A stretch of DNA of 64,000 nt, taken from assembly GCA_023439185.1 (NCBI GenBank), contig JAEXOR010000043.1, positions 45,542 to 109,541 of the forward strand. The letters are read 5' to 3'. The number at the start of each line of letters is the position of its first letter. Position 1 is the stretch's first letter. Shown in pieces: positions 42,367-50,510 of the stretch. A model generated the notes under the pieces. The model was not told the origin of the DNA, ran no database searches, and saw only the letters and a list, made by a program, of their open reading frames with translations. The DNA comes from Bacillota bacterium. GTDB taxonomy: Bacteria; Bacillota; Desulfotomaculia; Desulfotomaculales; Desulfallaceae. The position numbers and the translations under genes are program-made.

Positions 42367-43659
42367 CTACATCACCCCTAAAATCACTTCGTCTTTTAAC
42401 ATCTGCCAGCGCAATTCATCCGGCATGCTGCCGAAACCGAAATCCTCTTCCAGCAGCAATTCCTGAAAACCCCGCACATCCACTTTTTTGCGCATCAGGT
42501 TGAGCAATATTCCGGCCCGTTTGATTTGCCCCACCAGGACAAAGCCTTTGAGCGCCCCGTTATCATCCAGGATAAATTTGCGGTATACCTTGTTTGGGGG
42601 TTCCAGCTTGCTGATGATGGTCCATTGGTCACTGTCCCGGGCTGTAACGTTGACGCCGGCGTTAATCAGGTTCACGTTTAAAAAGTGCATGGCGTTCATG
42701 CTGGCGCCCGCCACCAGCCTGCGGTTGACGCCGGCCATGTTGAACGCCGCAATCCGGCCGCCCAGATAGGCGTTGGGCCATAGCGGCAGGGGTTGGGTTT
42801 GACCGGTGATAAAATTGTGGATGGAAGCGCAGTCGCCGCAGGAGTATACGCCGGGCACCGAAGTTTGCATTTGCCGATCCACCAGGATGCCCCGGTCAAC
42901 CTTGATGGCTGTTCCCTCGGCCAGTTCGGTCCTGGGGCGTACGCCGATACCTACAATCAGCAGATCACAGGGGATCACCGCACCATCTTTAAGAGTGATG
43001 CTTTCCACCAAATCGCCGCCGTGGATTTGCTCAATGGTATTGTTGGTGTAAAGCTCCACACCCGCTTCCCGCAGGGTGGATGCAATGATTTCCGAGGTGG
43101 CTTCGTCAACCACAGGGGCCAGTACCCGGTCGGCCAGCTCCAGCACCCGTACGGCCAGGCCGCGTTTTTTCATTACCTCGGCGGCCATCAGGCCGATGAC
43201 CCCGCCGCCCAGGATTACCGCGTTCTTTGACTGGTCAAGCAATTTTTCGATGCCCAGCAGGTCGTCAAAGCTGTGAAAACTAAACACGTTTTTCTTGTCC
43301 AGACCTTCCATGGGCGGGTAGATGGGCTTGCCGCCGGTGGCCAGGAGCAGTTTGTCATAGCCGACCCTGTCGCCACCAGACAGCTCAACTTCCTGGCGTT
43401 CCAGATCCAGTAAGACGGCCTTATCGCCGCTTAAAAAATTGACTCCCGCGTTCCGGTAAAAATCGTCCGGCCGGTAATACATTTTGTCACGGCTGATGGC
43501 GCCGGACAAATAATAAGGGATCAGGGCCCGGGAGTATACGTGGTGCTCCTCCTCGGATATCAAGCCGATGGAAAGCTCTTTATTTATACTTCTAAGTCCT
43601 TCTATGCAGCCCACCGCCCCGGCCGAGTTTCCGATAATCAGGCAATCAAATTTACTCAT
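42367..43659 (-). CDS. FAD/NAD(P)-dependent oxidoreductase of the glutamate synthase operon
   Basis: 430 residues from ATG at 43659 after GGAGGAG; the open frame further upstream is not coding. FAD-binding GNSAGAVGCI at the N-terminus, NAD-binding ILGGGVIGLMAAEV, and VYSCGDCASI for the flavin C-terminal loop. It belongs to the rubredoxin/nitrite-reductase-like pyridine nucleotide disulfide family. It probably brings electrons from NAD(P)H through the neighbouring ferredoxin to the FMN subunit. Confidence 0.9.
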   Translation of the reverse strand: MSKFDCLIIGNSAGAVGCIEGLRSINKELSIGLISEEEHHVYSRALIPYYLSGAISRDKMYYRPDDFYRNAGVNFLSGDKAVLLDLERQEVELSGGDRVGYDKLLLATGGKPIYPPMEGLDKKNVFSFHSFDDLLGIEKLLDQSKNAVILGGGVIGLMAAEVMKKRGLAVRVLELADRVLAPVVDEATSEIIASTLREAGVELYTNNTIEQIHGGDLVESITLKDGAVIPCDLLIVGIGVRPRTELAEGTAIKVDRGILVDRQMQTSVPGVYSCGDCASIHNFITGQTQPLPLWPNAYLGGRIAAFNMAGVNRRLVAGASMNAMHFLNVNLINAGVNVTARDSDQWTIISKLEPPNKVYRKFILDDNGALKGFVLVGQIKRAGILLNLMRKKVDVRGFQELLLEEDFGFGSMPDELRWQMLKDEVILGVM

Positions 43660-43711
43660 TAGAAATCTCCTCCGTAACAGGATTAAGCGTTTGCAGCCAC
43701 CAATAGACTGG

Positions 43712-44149
43712 TTAATCTTCAATATACAATAAAGCTTCGTTGGGACAATGGCTGACACAGTACTTTGTTTCCAGACCGGCGCACAGGTCGCACTTGATAA
43801 TTTCCCGTTTTTCATCGTTGATAAAAATACTGCCGTAGGGGCAGGTTAAAACGCAGCTGTAACAGCCCACGCATTGTGCTTTATTATGCTCCACTTGCCC
43901 TGTGACAGGGTTTTTGGTCAGCGCCCCGCTGATGCAGGCGGTAACACAGTCCGGTTCCTGGCAGTGCCGGCATTGCCAGGCAAAAGTAACCGGCAGGTTT
44001 TCCTCCACCATTACCCTGGGCAATGGTTTAACCTCTTCGTAAAGAAAGGCCTTGATAATATTTTTAGATTTCGAGTGGGCCACCGCGCACCAAACTTCAC
44101 ATAAGTGACACCCGATACAGACCTCCGGTTTGACGACAACTTTTCCCAT
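43712..44149 (-). CDS. 4Fe-4S ferredoxin, DmsB/HycB-like
   Basis: 145 residues from ATG at 44149 after GGAAGGG. Four Cys clusters: CIGCHLCEVWC, CRHCQEPDC, CVGCYSCVLTCP and CDLCAGLETKYC, typical of electron-transfer subunits with several 4Fe-4S centres. First gene of the split glutamate synthase operon, behind a long leader with two antitermination elements. Likely electron carrier between the FAD reductase and the synthase. Confidence 0.9.
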   Translation of the reverse strand: MGKVVVKPEVCIGCHLCEVWCAVAHSKSKNIIKAFLYEEVKPLPRVMVEENLPVTFAWQCRHCQEPDCVTACISGALTKNPVTGQVEHNKAQCVGCYSCVLTCPYGSIFINDEKREIIKCDLCAGLETKYCVSHCPNEALLYIED

Positions 44150-44177
44150 GGTTCCCTTCCTCTCATAAATATTGAGC

Positions 44178-44320
44178 TTAAAAAAAGCAAAACCCACCAT
44201 ACATGTATGTATCACATACACGCTTGGCGGGCTCCATTGCCCTGTAAGCAGCCGAATCATCTTCGTTCCGGACAGCAACAGTTATATTAATAAAGAATGA
44301 ATTAATCCCATCATTGGGAT
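44178..44320 (-). promoter_or_regulatory. Second ANTAR-type attenuator in the glutamate synthase leader
   Basis: Minus strand: hairpin ATCCC-AATGAT-GGGAT (44305-44320), then after about 60 bases hairpin GGGC-AATGGA-GCCC (44229-44242). Both hexaloops have A1 and G4. The second overlaps a terminator stem CCCGCCA / TGGTGGG followed by TTTTGCTTTTTTT, 30 bases before the ferredoxin gene's ribosome binding site. Confidence 0.75.
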
Positions 44321-44332
44321 CATTGCCAGATA

Positions 44333-44443
44333 AAAAAATAAAAACGCCCCATACAAGCCTGTATATACAAGCCTGAATGGGACGCCATTGCCCCTGATTT
44401 AATTCTTACAATGTATTATACGAATATTCGGCATAAAAATCAA
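44333..44443 (-). promoter_or_regulatory. Promoter and first ANTAR-type attenuator of the glutamate synthase operon
   Basis: Minus strand -35 TTGATT and -10 TATAAT with a 17-base spacer (44415-44443). Hairpin GGGGC-AATGGC-GTCCC (44379-44394) with A1/G4 hexaloop overlaps the stem CGTCCCAT / ATGGGGCG (inner GCTTGTATATACAGGC) followed by TTTTTATTTTTTT. With the second element downstream, transcription must pass two terminators. Confidence 0.8.
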
Positions 44444-44494
44444 GATCAAACTAATCATTTAATACATAAATTATAATAAATCTAAATCGGTTTA

Positions 44495-45886
44495 CTACCG
44501 GCGTTTTGCATTGCCCTCGTTGTGATCCGTATTTTTGTTAGTATTTTTATCTTTGTTCATAAAGTCTGTATTAGACCGGTTTTTATTAAATTTTTTCTCA
44601 ATTTCCGGGTTCTGTTTTTGGAAATTAAGGCTTGGAGTTTTGCTGTTATTTTGCCTGGAACTCTTTGTTGAACCTAAATTTTCGGCCGCGCCGTTCCCAT
44701 TCCGGTTGCTGTTGTTCTGGCTCCAGCTATTATTCCAAATTCCGTTACTGATGCTGTTGCTATTCCAATTCTTATTGCTGCTGTTGTTGGCGTCGTTATC
44801 TTTGCGGTGGCTGTTCTTATTTTTATTTTCTTTAACTTTACCGCTGGCGTTCCAATCCCAGACTCCGCCGTTGTTACCGGAATTGGAATTAAAACCTGAG
44901 CTGTAACCGGAAATGTTGCTATTTAAGTTTACGTTACCGTTCCAGTTCAAGTTTATGTTGCTGTTTCCGTTATTGCTTTTGCTGCTGTTATTATTTTTGC
45001 CGCCGTTGTTATTTTTATTTTCGTTATCCTTATCCTTATCGTTAGCGTTCCCGCTCCAGGATCCATTTTTGTTATTTTTGCTGTTCCAGTTCCATGCCCC
45101 GTTACCGTTGCTCATTGTGATCCCGTTGTCTTTAACGTTGTCGTTGCTCCTGGCTTCACCGAGGAAATTTGACGGCTTATCGGTTTTATATTGCTCAAGT
45201 TTGCTTTGATCGCTTTTGGTTATATCCTCCCATAAAGCATAACGTCCTGCCGACATGCCCATTTGTTTTGCTTCCTGATATTGAGTCTTTGTAGCGCCAA
45301 CCACTTTAACCTTTTTCGTATTTGATTTTTCATAGTCAGCCAGCTTGTCGCCAATGTTCACAACACTTTTGGGATTTTGCTTCTCCATATCGGCCGGCGA
45401 CAGGCAAACCAGTACCAGGTCTTCATCTTCATTACTGATATACTTCATTTCCTCCGCGGCTCCAATCAGGTCCTTGATTGCTTCAGTGACCGGTTTACCC
45501 TGCACGGAAACAGTTTGCAACAGTTTTTCACCGTCCTGATCCAAAGCCTCCGCCACCAAAACCCGGCTCTTATCGTTTACGGTCAGTTCCAGGCTGGAGT
45601 TCATGTCAATTGATACGTAAGCCACGGCCGCGCCCGCCGCTCCTGTGAAAAATGAGGTATAAACAGGGATACAAATGAACAACAGCGCCAAACACGCCAC
45701 CAGGGCGTAAGTAATGATCCGGCGGTCGAAAGGTTTGCTCTTTTTAACTATGTCGCGGCGTGAAAATACAATTTCCTGGCCGGCTGCCAAGCCTTCCCGG
45801 CGATTTATTTCTAAAAAATCACAGTCGGAGGTCATTACGAGAGCTGTGTCGGAGTTAATTTCCAAAACGGTGCCTTTAATATTCAT
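44495..45886 (-). CDS. rsgI: RsgI-type anti-sigma-I factor with Asn-rich extracellular tail
   Basis: 463 residues. The N-terminal cytoplasmic RsgI domain (about 1-55, MNIKGTVLEINSDTALVMTS) binds SigI; one membrane helix follows (about 58-83); then an extracellular domain (about 88-240, YVSIDMNSSLELTVNDKSRV) typical of the family. From about 245 to the end the chain is low-complexity, dominated by Asn, Ser, Lys and Gly with spaced Trp (NGAWNWNS, GVWDWNAS, GIWNNSWS). Clostridial RsgI proteins end in carbohydrate-sensing modules; here that part is this tail. ATG overlaps the sigI stop. Confidence 0.88.
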   Translation of the reverse strand: MNIKGTVLEINSDTALVMTSDCDFLEINRREGLAAGQEIVFSRRDIVKKSKPFDRRIITYALVACLALLFICIPVYTSFFTGAAGAAVAYVSIDMNSSLELTVNDKSRVLVAEALDQDGEKLLQTVSVQGKPVTEAIKDLIGAAEEMKYISNEDEDLVLVCLSPADMEKQNPKSVVNIGDKLADYEKSNTKKVKVVGATKTQYQEAKQMGMSAGRYALWEDITKSDQSKLEQYKTDKPSNFLGEARSNDNVKDNGITMSNGNGAWNWNSKNNKNGSWSGNANDKDKDNENKNNNGGKNNNSSKSNNGNSNINLNWNGNVNLNSNISGYSSGFNSNSGNNGGVWDWNASGKVKENKNKNSHRKDNDANNSSNKNWNSNSISNGIWNNSWSQNNSNRNGNGAAENLGSTKSSRQNNSKTPSLNFQKQNPEIEKKFNKNRSNTDFMNKDKNTNKNTDHNEGNAKRR

Positions 45887-46599
45887 TCCCGATGGCCCCC
45901 TTCGTCGACTGCATATATGTAGTCTTTCAACGTATCCAAATTGCCGGCAAGGATTAAGGCTATTGCTATGATATAAATTCGATGCCTTTCAACGGTTTTG
46001 GGGTTAACACTGATTTTCGTCAGCAATTTTTTTAAGGGAATGGTTTTATTGTTCAGCAGTTGGGCAATTAATTCCGGTTCTTCAGCCAGGATGCGACCGA
46101 TTCTGATCGCCAGCTTTTTGGAATCTTTATGCCGGGGAGTATGTTTGACCAGGTCGGACATGGTAAAGCCGAATCTTTTAATCTGCGTGGCAAAAGCCTT
46201 TAGTTCCTCCTGGATTTCAATCTTTTCAGTGGCGGCCGGTACGGACATGGCCGGATGGGAGTCCTGGTCAACAGTTGTTGCGACAGTTAACCGTGTTTCA
46301 CGTTCCGTCCGGCGCAAAGCGTCAATAACCCGCCTGGTGATCACCTGCCGGGCAAAGTTAATAAAGGAGACACCTTTCCCGGGTTTGTAACTGTCCAGTG
46401 CTTCGTTCAGCGCGAGCAATCCGGTGTTGAACACCGGATCTTGTTCCTTATTGATGCTTCGTCCGCCCATCGCACCGCTTACTGTGGCTGCCACAAAGCC
46501 CTGGTAGTCACGCAGGAATTGCTCCCTTAATTCTTTATCTCCATTTTGAATTTGTATGATCAGTTCATCCCGTCCAGGCGGGTTATGTTGCTCTGTCAA
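45883..46599 (-). CDS. sigI: RNA polymerase sigma factor SigI
   Basis: 238 residues. Region 2 reads DKELREQFLRDYQGFVAATV and INKEQDPVFNTGLLALNEAL with GVSFINFARQVITRRVIDAL for promoter recognition; the SigI C-terminal domain (RFGFTMSDLVKHTPRHKDSK, NPKTVERHRIYIIAIALI) replaces region 4. In Firmicutes it answers heat or cell-wall/polysaccharide signals through RsgI. It ends in ATGA overlap with rsgI and follows a 60-residue gene by 11 bases. Confidence 0.92.
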   Translation of the reverse strand: MTEQHNPPGRDELIIQIQNGDKELREQFLRDYQGFVAATVSGAMGGRSINKEQDPVFNTGLLALNEALDSYKPGKGVSFINFARQVITRRVIDALRRTERETRLTVATTVDQDSHPAMSVPAATEKIEIQEELKAFATQIKRFGFTMSDLVKHTPRHKDSKKLAIRIGRILAEEPELIAQLLNNKTIPLKKLLTKISVNPKTVERHRIYIIAIALILAGNLDTLKDYIYAVDEGGHRE

Positions 46600-46610
46600 T
46601 TTTTGCTTCC

Positions 46611-46790
46611 CTACTTGTCACGGGCGTCGTTCATCAGACAGGCCTGGCAATAGGAAACCAGATTAACCAGTTTATCAACAAGATCTTTTACAGTTTCTTT
46701 GTCGAGTTCCTCATGAACTCCGGAATTGATGCTTTCCGCCGTGTTGGATATGTCGTGTACCAGACCGATAAACTCGCCCTTAGTCATCAT
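46611..46790 (-). CDS. Unknown 59-residue protein before sigI
   Basis: Small acidic, helical protein (MMTKGEFIGLVHDISNTAES, DLVDKLVNLVSYCQACL) with a CxxC pair near the C-terminus. The ATG overlaps the stop of the nitrilase-like gene (TGATG) after GGGAGG, so it is translated in coupling. I do not recognise a family. It may be part of the nitrilase-sigI-rsgI operon. Confidence 0.6.
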   Translation of the reverse strand: MMTKGEFIGLVHDISNTAESINSGVHEELDKETVKDLVDKLVNLVSYCQACLMNDARDK

Positions 46791-47632
46791 CAACCTCCCG
46801 GTTTTTGAAACAAATCCCCGTATAGTTCCGGCCGGCGGGCACTTAAAAAGAAACTGAACCGCATGGAAGGAGAATCCTCGCTGCGGATAGTATTGACGGT
46901 TTCATGGTCCAGGTCCGCCACCATAAGTTCTTCACGACCGTTAAACGCTTCAGCGACCACGTTACCGCGTGGATCTATAACCAGGGCGCCGCCTGAGAAC
47001 CTGTGCCCCCTCCCGTCGTCGCCCACCAGATTGCAAGCGGCCAGGTAAACCGCGTTGTCGTAAGCCCGGGCGGTCATATACTTCAGCCAGATTTCCCTGC
47101 GGTCGCCCGCTATGACGGGTGAGGCGTGCGGGGAGAAAATGATTTCCGCTCCTTTTAAAGATAAGATAGTGGAAACCTCGGGAAAATGCAAGTCCCAACA
47201 AATACACAGACCGAGGGTAGCCTGATCGGCAAACGGAAATACCGGCAGTTCTTCCCCCGGCATAAAATAGGGTTTTTCACTGTTACCCAGGTGTGTTTTA
47301 CGGTATTTGAGCAACCTGCCGTCGGGATAGGCCACCAGTTGGGTGATGTAAGGTTTCTCCCGTCCGGACTCTTCAGCCAGACCGGCCATAATTAACAGTC
47401 CGGATGTCCGGGCCAGATTTAAGATTCGCTCAGCCGACGGGCCGGGTACCGGTTCGGCGGCCGACTGTGCCTGTTCGCGGTTGTAACCGGGGATGCATAG
47501 TTCGGGAAAACAAATGAGGGCGGCTTTCCGACCGGCGGCCTGCCAGGTAAAACGTTCTATTTTGTCCAGGTTTTCCTTTGTCTCGCCCAGCTTTGATTCC
47601 ATCTGCACCAGGGCGATGCGGGTTTTCTTCAT
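46790..47632 (-). CDS. Nitrilase-superfamily amidohydrolase
   Basis: 280 residues of the carbon-nitrogen hydrolase fold. The catalytic triad is visible: Glu44 (CFPEL), Lys112 (KYRKTHL) and Cys145 (CICWDLHF). Similar to omega-amidase, N-carbamoylputrescine amidase and related enzymes; the substrate cannot be decided. It stands 36 bases after cbiO, and its stop overlaps the next small gene, so it may be in one transcript with cobK-cbiQ-cbiO and sigI. Confidence 0.87.
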   Translation of the reverse strand: MKKTRIALVQMESKLGETKENLDKIERFTWQAAGRKAALICFPELCIPGYNREQAQSAAEPVPGPSAERILNLARTSGLLIMAGLAEESGREKPYITQLVAYPDGRLLKYRKTHLGNSEKPYFMPGEELPVFPFADQATLGLCICWDLHFPEVSTILSLKGAEIIFSPHASPVIAGDRREIWLKYMTARAYDNAVYLAACNLVGDDGRGHRFSGGALVIDPRGNVVAEAFNGREELMVADLDHETVNTIRSEDSPSMRFSFFLSARRPELYGDLFQKPGG

Positions 47633-47668
47633 CAGTTTTATTCCGCCTGTTTAAAGTGTGTGTCCATT

Positions 47669-48547
47669 TTACCAGTGCCGGACGGTTTTTGGCAATGCTT
47701 TGACTTCGGGTGCGGCACTTTTGATGCTTTGAAACAGTTCCTGTTTATTGCGGGGAACGGGTAGGCCGGCGGGCAGCAGGCCGCTGCCGGTAAGCTCCAG
47801 ATGCGTCTCAACCACCATCGGGCTCTTTAAGTGGCAGCCTTCCAGCCAATCCCGGCGCAGGAACACGTTCTGCGGTTCCCCTTCGCCGATGATCCCGCCG
47901 TCTTGAAGCAGGTAGGTGTAATCCGCCCAGCCATAGGCCAGGTCCACATCATGGGTGGACATGATAATTGTTTTACCCTGCCGGCTCAATTCAGCAAGCA
48001 AATCCATGATCTTTAGCGCCATATCCGGGTCCAGACCGGCGGTGGGTTCGTCGAATATAATCACGGCCGGTTCCATGGCCAGCACCCCGGCAATGGAGAC
48101 CCGTTTTTTTTGGCCAAAGCTTAAAAAGTGGGTCGGCCTGTTTTCCAGGTTGCTGACCCCGGTTTGGCTCATGGCCTCTTTGGCCGCGGCAACGGCTGAA
48201 TTGCGCGGCAGCCCCAGATTAACCGGACCGAAGGCCACATCCTGCAGCACACTGGCGGAAAACAACTGGCTGTCGGGGTCTTGAAATACAATACCCACAT
48301 TCTTGCGCAATTCCAGCAAATCACGTTGGCGGTAGCTGATTTCACGGCCCTGGAACAGCACACTGCCGCCCTGCGGTCGCAAAATACCGTTTAGATGCAA
48401 AAAAAGTGTGGATTTGCCGGCGCCGTTTGCGCCCAGGACCGCTATTTTTTGCCCCGCGGCCAGTTTTAAATTAATGCCTCGCAGTGCCCGGGTACCGTCC
48501 GGGTAAGTGTACGTTAATTCCTTTGTTTCAATTACCGGTGTCATCAT
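47669..48547 (-). CDS. cbiO: Cobalt/energy-coupling factor ABC transporter ATPase CbiO
   Basis: 292 residues. Walker A GANGAGKS, Q-loop VFQDPDSQLF, signature LSFGQKKRVSIAG (LSFGQ, variant of LSGGQ), Walker B VIIFDEPTAGLDP, and switch His in STHDVDLAYGW. The ECF-type ATPase drives metal or vitamin uptake with CbiQ. It abuts cbiQ with no gap. Operon is behind a cobalamin riboswitch, so cobalt is the probable substrate. Confidence 0.92.
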   Translation of the reverse strand: MMTPVIETKELTYTYPDGTRALRGINLKLAAGQKIAVLGANGAGKSTLFLHLNGILRPQGGSVLFQGREISYRQRDLLELRKNVGIVFQDPDSQLFSASVLQDVAFGPVNLGLPRNSAVAAAKEAMSQTGVSNLENRPTHFLSFGQKKRVSIAGVLAMEPAVIIFDEPTAGLDPDMALKIMDLLAELSRQGKTIIMSTHDVDLAYGWADYTYLLQDGGIIGEGEPQNVFLRRDWLEGCHLKSPMVVETHLELTGSGLLPAGLPVPRNKQELFQSIKSAAPEVKALPKTVRHW

Positions 48548-49324
48548 CTATACCCCCCCGGTGATTAGCCAGCAAGCGGTGATTACGCTTTCGGCGGCAA
48601 CGATTAAAGCAAGATTTCCCCACGACCAACGGTATTCGGCTTCCACAAAATTCAGTCGCCCGTTATAACAGCGGGACAATAATGCGTCGTAAACATCTTG
48701 TGACTGCCGGTATGATTTAACAAATAATGACAACAACAACCGGCTGAAGGATTGGAACCCGGTTTTGATATTACAGTAACCAAGGCGGGACGATTGGGCG
48801 GTGTAAATATGGCCCGCAGTTTCCAGCAAGATAAAGATAAACCGGTAGATTAGTACCATCAGTTCAATCATCAGGGACGGGATCCGCAGCCGGCGCAATA
48901 TGCCAACCATTTGGGTAATCGGTGTGGTTAGGGCCAAAAAGTAAAGGCATGAAACCGCTCCCAGCGAACGCAGAAACATCCGCCCTGCGTATACCAGTCC
49001 CTCCGCCGTCACCCCGGCGGTAAAAGAGCCCAACTGGACGGCCCAAACAAAATCCCCTGCACCCCTGGTAAAGGTAAAGGCTATTGTCAGCACTCCAACC
49101 ACCAGGAACGAGCCTGGTATCAACATCAGTTTAAGATACACCTGCCAGGGCACCCGGGCCAGCAGTATTACAGCCGAGCCGGTCAAAAGCATTACCGCCA
49201 GCGATGTGGCCGGAGTGCTTAAAGCCAGGCATATGGTTACGGTAATGGCGAAAAAAAGAAATTTCTCGCCGGGGTGCGCGCCGGACAGTTTATTGCTGTA
49301 GGCATAATAATCAATCTGCAGCAT
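48548..49324 (-). CDS. cbiQ: Energy-coupling factor transmembrane protein CbiQ
   Basis: 258 residues, about six hydrophobic segments. It starts LQIDYYAYSNKLSGAHPGEK, a CbiQ signature, and has the coupling-helix motif ARG-like region SRLGYCNIKTGF with LLLSLFVKSYRQSQDVYDAL. Connects the CbiO ATPase with a substrate-binding CbiM. cbiM and cbiN are not adjacent, which is unusual, and must be elsewhere if the transporter works. Confidence 0.9.
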   Translation of the reverse strand: MLQIDYYAYSNKLSGAHPGEKFLFFAITVTICLALSTPATSLAVMLLTGSAVILLARVPWQVYLKLMLIPGSFLVVGVLTIAFTFTRGAGDFVWAVQLGSFTAGVTAEGLVYAGRMFLRSLGAVSCLYFLALTTPITQMVGILRRLRIPSLMIELMVLIYRFIFILLETAGHIYTAQSSRLGYCNIKTGFQSFSRLLLSLFVKSYRQSQDVYDALLSRCYNGRLNFVEAEYRWSWGNLALIVAAESVITACWLITGGV

Positions 49325-49355
49325 TATGGCCCTCTCTCGTTCCTTTGTGCGCGGT

Positions 49356-50120
49356 TTATCCCGGCGGCAAAGTTGTTTTGATCATGTTTATTATTTCTTC
49401 CCGGCCAAGTTCCTGCTCGTCGGTGTTGATTCGTTTAACCAGCACCACCGGAATTTTAAGTGATAAAGCAGCCTCAATCTTAGTGTCGGTGCCTCCGGCC
49501 CGTCCGCTATCCTTGGTTACCACCACCGACGCCCGGTACATTTTAAACAGGGCCTTGTTAATCTGTTTGGAAAATGGCCCCTGCATGGCCACAATATCTT
49601 TGGGCTTGATGTTCATATCCTGGCATTTCTTAATCACCCGGTGTTCGGGAAGCACCCTGACCACCAGGCGGATACCCCGCTGTTCCTGGAGTGTCGTGAA
49701 ATATTCCAGGCCATGGCTGCCGGTGGTTAAAAAAATAGTCTTGCCCAACCCGGCTGCTTTTGCTGCGGCTTCCTGCATTGAATAAACCGGAAACACCAAT
49801 CCGCCGGGTTCAACCTTGGTCTCCTCGCGCCCTACAGCCAGGTATAAAATACCAAGTTTTTCGCAATTACACGCCAGTTCCGCACTGTTATTTCTGGCAA
49901 AGGGGTGTCTGCAATCCACCAGCGCCCGGGCTTCAATCCCCCGCAGCCAATCATCCGGGTCGACCGGCAGGCTTCCTGCCAATTGCGCGGCGCGGTCTGC
50001 AACGGTTAATTCCCTGTTGTAACCGGAAGGCGCTGCGACAAGTTGAACCCGGTATCCCAATCCGGTTAACTCACCGGTGATCCACTTACCGTCGCCTGTG
50101 CCTGAAAGAACGACGATCAA
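49356..50120 (-). CDS. cobK: Precorrin-6A reductase (CobK/CbiJ)
   Basis: 254 residues. NAD(P)H-dependent reductase of corrin ring synthesis. Family features: VVLSGTGDGKWI at the N-terminus, VDCRHPFA, FLTTGSHGLEYF, VRVLPEH and VVTKDSGRAGGTDTKIEAAL, which is highly typical. TTG start after GCGGGG. It is first in cobK-cbiQ-cbiO behind a cobalamin riboswitch and three hairpins. Confidence 0.92.
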   Translation of the reverse strand: MIVVLSGTGDGKWITGELTGLGYRVQLVAAPSGYNRELTVADRAAQLAGSLPVDPDDWLRGIEARALVDCRHPFARNNSAELACNCEKLGILYLAVGREETKVEPGGLVFPVYSMQEAAAKAAGLGKTIFLTTGSHGLEYFTTLQEQRGIRLVVRVLPEHRVIKKCQDMNIKPKDIVAMQGPFSKQINKALFKMYRASVVVTKDSGRAGGTDTKIEAALSLKIPVVLVKRINTDEQELGREEIINMIKTTLPPG

Positions 50121-50151
50121 AATTTTTTACCCCGCTTGTTGAACGATACTT

Positions 50152-50183
50152 CATTCAGTGGGGGATTCTACCCCCACTGAATG
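50152..50183. repeat. Perfect 13-bp inverted repeat upstream of cobK
   Basis: Arms CATTCAGTGGGGG / CCCCCACTGAATG with six-base loop. No T-run follows on the minus strand, so it is not a typical terminator. It may be a member of an interspersed palindromic repeat family or an RNA stabiliser. Confidence 0.7.
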
Positions 50184-50238
50184 TTAGCCGAGTCAATACT
50201 GGATTTAGCCGCCCTTGGGCATCCGCGGTAAAAACTTA

Positions 50239-50264
50239 AACCCCGTCTACATAAGGACGGGGTT
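50239..50264 (-). terminator. Second terminator in the cobK leader
   Basis: Minus strand AACCCCGTC / GACGGGGTT stem, then TAAGTTTTT. It lies downstream of the riboswitch terminator and about 120 bases before cobK. Confidence 0.65.
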
Positions 50265-50308
50265 AGTCTGACATATGCTAACGACACCAATAGAAATAAC
50301 CGGTGTGT

Positions 50309-50347
50309 TAAAAAACACTAACCCTCTCCATGGGAGGTTGCTGTGTT
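50309..50347 (-). terminator. Riboswitch-linked terminator
   Basis: Minus strand outer stem AACAC / GTGTT with inner AACC...GGTT pairing, followed by six T. It begins just after the cobalamin box, as expected for an expression platform. Confidence 0.7.
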
Positions 50348-50510
50348 TCATCCGGGCAGGTCTCCTGACTTGTGACCTGTTATGCTCCCGCCTTCCCGGC
50401 AATACCAGTGGCGCATGGGAGCCGTTTTGTCATTTACAGTGGCCGGACCGTCCAGGAATTGCACCTGATTCCCTATTATCCCCATTTGTGTGGGGCACCC
50501 GGATTAACGT
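50348..50510 (-). promoter_or_regulatory. Cobalamin riboswitch
   Basis: Minus strand contains, in order, GGTGCC, AATAGGGAATCAGGTGCAAT, TGGACGGTCCGGCCACTGTA, GCCGGGAAGGCGGG and the B12 box AAGTCAGGAGACCTGCC. These match the adenosylcobalamin-class riboswitch core. It is followed by a terminator and precedes cobK-cbiQ-cbiO, so corrinoid excess should shut the operon. Confidence 0.93.

Noticed and set aside
43660..43815. N-terminal extension of the FAD oxidoreductase frame
   Set aside because: No ribosome binding site, and the ATG at 43659 has GGAGGAG and starts directly with the FAD motif.
44535..45209. Two long Leu/Phe-rich plus-strand frames
   Set aside because: They are the antisense of the Asn-rich rsgI tail (AAC/AAT codons read backwards as GTT/ATT), with no ribosome binding site.
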